Positions 61,522 through 64,000 of a stretch of 64,000 nt of DNA are shown piece by piece. Positions within the stretch are counted from its first letter, which is position 1, and each line of letters begins with the position of its first letter. The notes below the pieces were generated by a model, which was not told the origin of the DNA, made no database searches, and saw only the letters and a list, made by a program, of their open reading frames with translations. The translations under genes and the position numbers were made by a program. The stretch is from RGIG7213 sp045544195 (lineage in GTDB: Bacteria > Bacillota > Clostridia > Oscillospirales > CAG-272): the NCBI GenBank assembly GCA_045544195.1, contig JAZPYO010000034.1:147674-211673 (forward strand), read 5' to 3'.

Positions 61522-62151
61522 TTATTTTGTGCCGAAAATTCTGTCGCCTGCGTCGCCGAGACCCGGCACGATATATGCGTTTTCGTTCAGCTTTTCGTCA
61601 ATGCATCCTATATAAAGGTCGATATCGGGATGAGCACTTGTCAGAGCCTTAACTCCTTCGGGAGCGGCTATCATACACATAAACTTAATTGCCGTACAGC
61701 CCTTCTCCTTGATAAGTCTGACAGCCTCAATAGCAGAGCCGCCCGTTGCAAGCATAGGGTCGAGAACGAATACAGAACGCTGGTCTATACATTCAGGGAG
61801 CTTGCAGTAATATCCGTGAGGCAATCTTGTCTGTTCATCACGGTAAAGTCCTATATGACCTACCTTCGCTGTGGGGACAAGACTTAAAATGCCGTCAACC
61901 ATACCGAGTCCTGCTCTGAGAATAGGAACTATGGCGATCTTCTTTCCCGCTATCGTCGGAGCCATAGTCGTGCAAATAGGTGTTTTTACCTCGACCATCG
62001 CCGTAGGAAGATCACGGAATGCCTCGTATCCCATGAGCGTAGCAATTTCCTTTGTCAGATTTCTAAATTCCATCGTTCCCGTGTTTTCATCACGGAGCTT
62101 CGTCAATTTGTGCTGAATGAGAGGGTGGTCGCAAACATAGATCTTTCCCAT
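61522..62151 (-). CDS. upp: Uracil phosphoribosyltransferase
   Basis: A 209-residue enzyme of normal length: MGKIYVCDHPLIQHKLTKLR, MEFRNLTKEI, VPILRAGLGMVDGI, the PRPP loop VFVLDPMLATGGSAIEAV, and the end GCIDEKLNENAYIVPGLGDA with AGDRIFGTK. It makes UMP from uracil and PRPP. It has its own promoter and terminator. Confidence 0.98.
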   Translation of the reverse strand: MGKIYVCDHPLIQHKLTKLRDENTGTMEFRNLTKEIATLMGYEAFRDLPTAMVEVKTPICTTMAPTIAGKKIAIVPILRAGLGMVDGILSLVPTAKVGHIGLYRDEQTRLPHGYYCKLPECIDQRSVFVLDPMLATGGSAIEAVRLIKEKGCTAIKFMCMIAAPEGVKALTSAHPDIDLYIGCIDEKLNENAYIVPGLGDAGDRIFGTK

Positions 62152-62200
62152 ACTATCACCGTTCCTTTGATTTTTATTATATTAAAATTTAACTTTCGAT

Positions 62201-62229
62201 ATTTTACCACAATATTTTTGTTTTTTCAA
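62201..62229 (-). promoter_or_regulatory. Promoter of upp
   Basis: Minus strand TTGAAA (62229-62224) and TAAAAT (62206-62201), 17-base spacer, about 50 bases before the ATG. No attenuator hairpin lies between. Confidence 0.75.
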
Positions 62230-62298
62230 CCCCATATATGAAATAAAACGATTTTTTTTGGAATAATAATCAAAAAGACACTGTTAGGAGAAGAAAAA

Positions 62299-62967
62299 AT
62301 GACCGTAATGTTTATACGATCGTTTATTACGTATGCTTTATTGCTGCTTGTTCTCAGATTGATGGGCAAAAGACAGATAGGTGAGCTGCAGCCTTCAGAG
62401 TTGGTTACAACGCTTTTACTTTCGGAGATCGCATCGCAGCCTATCACAGATGACAATATACCGCTTGTATACGGCATAGCTCCCGCAGTTGCTGTTCTTG
62501 CCTTTGAAGTGATCCTGTCATTTGCAATAACGAAAAACAAAACCCTCAAAAAAATGATGACGGGAAAAATCAGCATTCTCATAGAAAAGGGCGTATTGAA
62601 CGTTGAAGAAATGAAAAAAACTCGTTTATCACTCGAAGAGCTTTCTTCAGAGCTGAGACTTAAGGGCGTTTCGGATATCTCCACCGTTCAGTATGCCGTG
62701 CTTGAGAAAAACGGCAAGCTGTCGGTTATTTTAAAGTCCGATGCACAAAACGTCACAAACGGTTCTGCCGGCATCACTCTTTCGGAAAAAGGATTCAATC
62801 ACGCATTAATTGTGGACGGTCAGATAGATGAAGAAAATATGAAATACGCAAAAAAAGACGAAAAATATATCCTGAAGAAGCTAAAGGAGCAAAATATCTC
62901 ATCAGTAAGTGATACGATGCTGATGACATGCAACGACAGCGATGAGGTATATATCATAAAAAAATAA
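62299..62967 (+). CDS. DUF421 (YetF-like) membrane protein
   Basis: A 222-residue protein; AGGAG precedes the ATG. Three N-terminal helices (about 3-80) include the family hallmark LLVLRLMGKRQIGELQPSEL. The cytoplasmic domain follows, with GKISILIEKGVLNVEEMKKT and ISTVQYAVLEKNGKLSVIL. YetF-type proteins are linked to spore or envelope stress, but the activity is unknown. It is followed after nine bases by a DUF4363-type gene, the usual partner. Confidence 0.92.
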   Translation: MTVMFIRSFITYALLLLVLRLMGKRQIGELQPSELVTTLLLSEIASQPITDDNIPLVYGIAPAVAVLAFEVILSFAITKNKTLKKMMTGKISILIEKGVLNVEEMKKTRLSLEELSSELRLKGVSDISTVQYAVLEKNGKLSVILKSDAQNVTNGSAGITLSEKGFNHALIVDGQIDEENMKYAKKDEKYILKKLKEQNISSVSDTMLMTCNDSDEVYIIKK

Positions 62968-62976
62968 GGAATATAT

Positions 62977-63348
62977 ATGAGATCTGTAATTATATCAATA
63001 CTGCTATTGCTGCTCGTTACGCTTATGATCACAATTGCAGGTGTATACACAAACAGCATAACAGAAAAAATAGTAAATATTTCCGAGGAAATATCCGTTA
63101 CATCCGCCCGCGAGGAAAACGAAGCAAAAATAAAAGAGATAAAGGATGTTTGGAATAAAGCTGACAGTATACTTATGTGTCTGTATGACTTCAGAGAGAT
63201 AGATGCAATAGAATGCTCGATCATAGAGCTTGAAGGCGTGATCAAATCGGAAAAATACGAGGACATTACCGTGTGCAAAGGAAGGCTTTTGCATAGCGTT
63301 GAAAATCTTGACGAAATTTCCCGCATTTCGTTGGAACGCATATTATGA
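62977..63348 (+). CDS. DUF4363-like small membrane-anchored protein
   Basis: A 123-residue protein with one N-terminal helix (about 4-22) and a helical extracytoplasmic domain: ITEKIVNISEEISVTSAREE, EIKDVWNKADSILMCLYDFR and IECSIIELEGVIKSEKYED. This matches DUF4363, which is commonly paired with DUF421 genes in Clostridia. Function unknown. Confidence 0.82.
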   Translation: MRSVIISILLLLLVTLMITIAGVYTNSITEKIVNISEEISVTSAREENEAKIKEIKDVWNKADSILMCLYDFREIDAIECSIIELEGVIKSEKYEDITVCKGRLLHSVENLDEISRISLERIL

Positions 63349-63387
63349 ACTAAAAATTTCGTATATGTAAATAAATTCATTAACGTA

Positions 63388-63416
63388 TTGACAAGCACGA
63401 AAAAACGTGATATAAT
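63388..63416 (+). promoter_or_regulatory. Consensus promoter of the Ala/Thr-repeat lipoprotein gene
   Basis: TTGACA (63388-63393) and TATAAT (63411-63416) match perfectly with 17 bases between. The start codon is 55 bases downstream. Confidence 0.88.
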
Positions 63417-63471
63417 CCTGCTCAAATTGCAGACCAAACTGCATGAATTCAATAATAGGAGGATTTACTTA

Positions 63472-63681
63472 ATGAAGAAGTTTGTTGTTCTTATGCTTGC
63501 TGCAACACTCGCACTTTCTTTTGCATCCTGCGCTGATGATGCTGCTGAAACAGGCGCTGCTACAGGTGCTGCTACAGGCGCTGCTACAGCTGCTGCTACA
63601 GATGCTGCTACTGACGCTGCTACTGATGCTGCTACTGACGCTGCTACTGAGGCTGCTACTGACGCTGCTACAGCTGCGTAA
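63472..63681 (+). CDS. Tiny lipoprotein with Ala-Ala-Thr-x tandem repeats
   Basis: ATG 63472 follows AGGAGG at an ideal distance. The 69-residue product has a lipoprotein signal (MKKFVVLMLAATLALSFASC, lipobox FASC). The mature part of about 50 residues is almost only Ala, Thr, Asp, Glu and Gly in a four-residue period (AATG, then AATD/AATE). In DNA this is a 12-base tandem repeat of about ten units, GCTGCTACNGNN, between 63549 and 63678. Repeat number could vary by slippage. It may be a spacer or a surface-coating peptide. Very strong promoter, ribosome site and terminator suggest high expression. Function is unknown. Confidence 0.85.
   Translation: MKKFVVLMLAATLALSFASCADDAAETGAATGAATGAATAAATDAATDAATDAATDAATEAATDAATAA
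63549..63678 (+). repeat. 12-base tandem repeat inside the small lipoprotein gene
   Basis: About ten head-to-tail units of GCTGCTAC followed by four variable bases. First units end AGGT/AGGC and later ones TGAC/TGAT/TGAG, showing regional drift. Unit length is a multiple of three, so changes in copy number keep the frame. Confidence 0.85.
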
Positions 63682-63707
63682 AATCGAATTAGTAATTTCA
63701 GAAAAAG

Positions 63708-63729
63708 CCGACAGATGTCGGTTTTTTTT
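63708..63729 (+). terminator. Intrinsic terminator of the small lipoprotein gene
   Basis: CCGACAGATGTCGG (63708-63721) folds into a short GC-rich stem and is followed by eight Ts (63722-63729). Confidence 0.88.
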
Positions 63730-63774
63730 GCTTTAGCAGTTTAGTATACGAAAACATAAGCCCGCTGCAAAAAT

Positions 63775-64000
63775 GGGTGATGTTCTTAGCGGAGAATATA
63801 AAAAATGTCGCTAAGTGCGAGCATCGCGTTTGTCGGGACAAACGCAAATTGGCTAAGCCAAACCCTTATACAAGCAGAAAAGAGCAAGGATAAAAGGATA
63901 TAAAACCTTCTATTCTTGCTCTGTTTTTTCTTTATGTCGATATGTCAACTTCGTTGACTCGATATGCTTTCACTTCGTTCAAGCTCGATATATTGTCGCT
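63775..64000 (-). repeat. Hairpin-array repeat element, copy 2 (inverted, cut by window end)
   Basis: The reverse complement of this 226-base stretch matches 16857-17081 with about nine substitutions and three single-base indels, roughly 95 percent identity. It keeps the CATATCGA linkers, the GAGCAAG hairpin (here followed by GTTTTTTCTTT on the plus strand, a good terminator), TTGGC-TAA-GCCAA (63849-63861) and GCGTTTGT-CGGG-ACAAACGC (63826-63845). The last two stems differ from copy 1 by paired changes. The element begins at GGGTGAT, which marks one boundary, and runs off the window. Bases 63730-63774 before it show nothing notable. Confidence 0.88.

Noticed and set aside
63549..63678. Tandem repeat considered as a CRISPR array
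   Set aside because: Units of 12 bases have no spacers and encode the repeats of a lipoprotein in frame. No cas genes are present.

Overview
The window reads as a chromosomal segment of an anaerobic, low-to-mid GC Gram-positive bacterium of the class Clostridia, most like a Ruminococcaceae/Oscillospiraceae gut or rumen species. The grounds are secreted proteins ending in type I dockerins, lipoproteins without outer-membrane genes, strong AGGAGG ribosome sites, consensus sigma-A promoters with 17-base spacers, a Bacillus-type LexA box (CGAAC-N4-GTTCG), an ECF transporter module, ThiT under a TPP riboswitch, RqcH, and YetF/DUF4363-type genes. The genus assignment is inference. No rRNA, tRNA, phage, transposase or CRISPR array was seen.

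Layout. 1-7.9 kb: four secreted cell-wall hydrolases (two amidases, two glucosaminidase-like proteins). At least three end in dockerins and all share a repeated beta-sandwich-like module. 8.0-8.9 kb: TPP riboswitch and thiT. 8.9-15.2 kb: a small amidase, then an operon of a membrane HEYGH protein, uvrB, uvrA and a HIRAN-domain protein. 15.2-17.9 kb: a foldase lipoprotein, a small membrane protein, a structured repeat element and a serine hydrolase. 18-24.4 kb: argS, a YebC-type regulator, a 1006-residue lipoprotein and a ThuA-like protein. 24.4-29.0 kb: a minus-strand cluster of unusual enzymes: RimK-like ATP-grasp, a decayed zinc-ribbon gene, an acyltransferase, a flavodoxin-ferredoxin fusion and a PP-loop ATPase. 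29.1-31.0 kb: a second hairpin array running into the 3' end of a TrmA/RlmD-type methyltransferase gene, then a 77-residue gene under a LexA-controlled promoter.

32.7-46.0 kb holds one long minus-strand operon transcribed ruvC-ruvA-ruvB-methyltransferase-ecfA1-ecfA2-ecfT-truA-DUF5711-cvpA-clpE-like-P-type ATPase. The last gene has lost the catalytic residues of its family yet keeps a full reading frame. 46.2-49.4 kb: a Nif3-like protein, rqcH and a HAD hydrolase in one operon. 49.5-55.0 kb: a minus operon of a GH99-like protein, two cyclophilins, a sugar isomerase/epimerase and an orphan solute-binding lipoprotein. 55.1-63.7 kb: an SLH protein, OPT transporter plus PqqD-like protein, alpha-L-rhamnosidase, upp, a DUF421/DUF4363 pair and a tiny Ala/Thr-repeat lipoprotein.

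The most unusual signal is non-coding. Two arrays of mini-hairpins (about 16.7-17.1 kb and 29.1-29.3 kb) share an architecture: short stem-loops are joined by one fixed 7-8 base linker, and the linker appears in inverted orientation in the two halves. Part of the first array recurs, inverted and about 95 percent identical, at the right edge of the window. Between these copies at least two stems carry compensatory base changes, which indicates that the folded structure is under selection.
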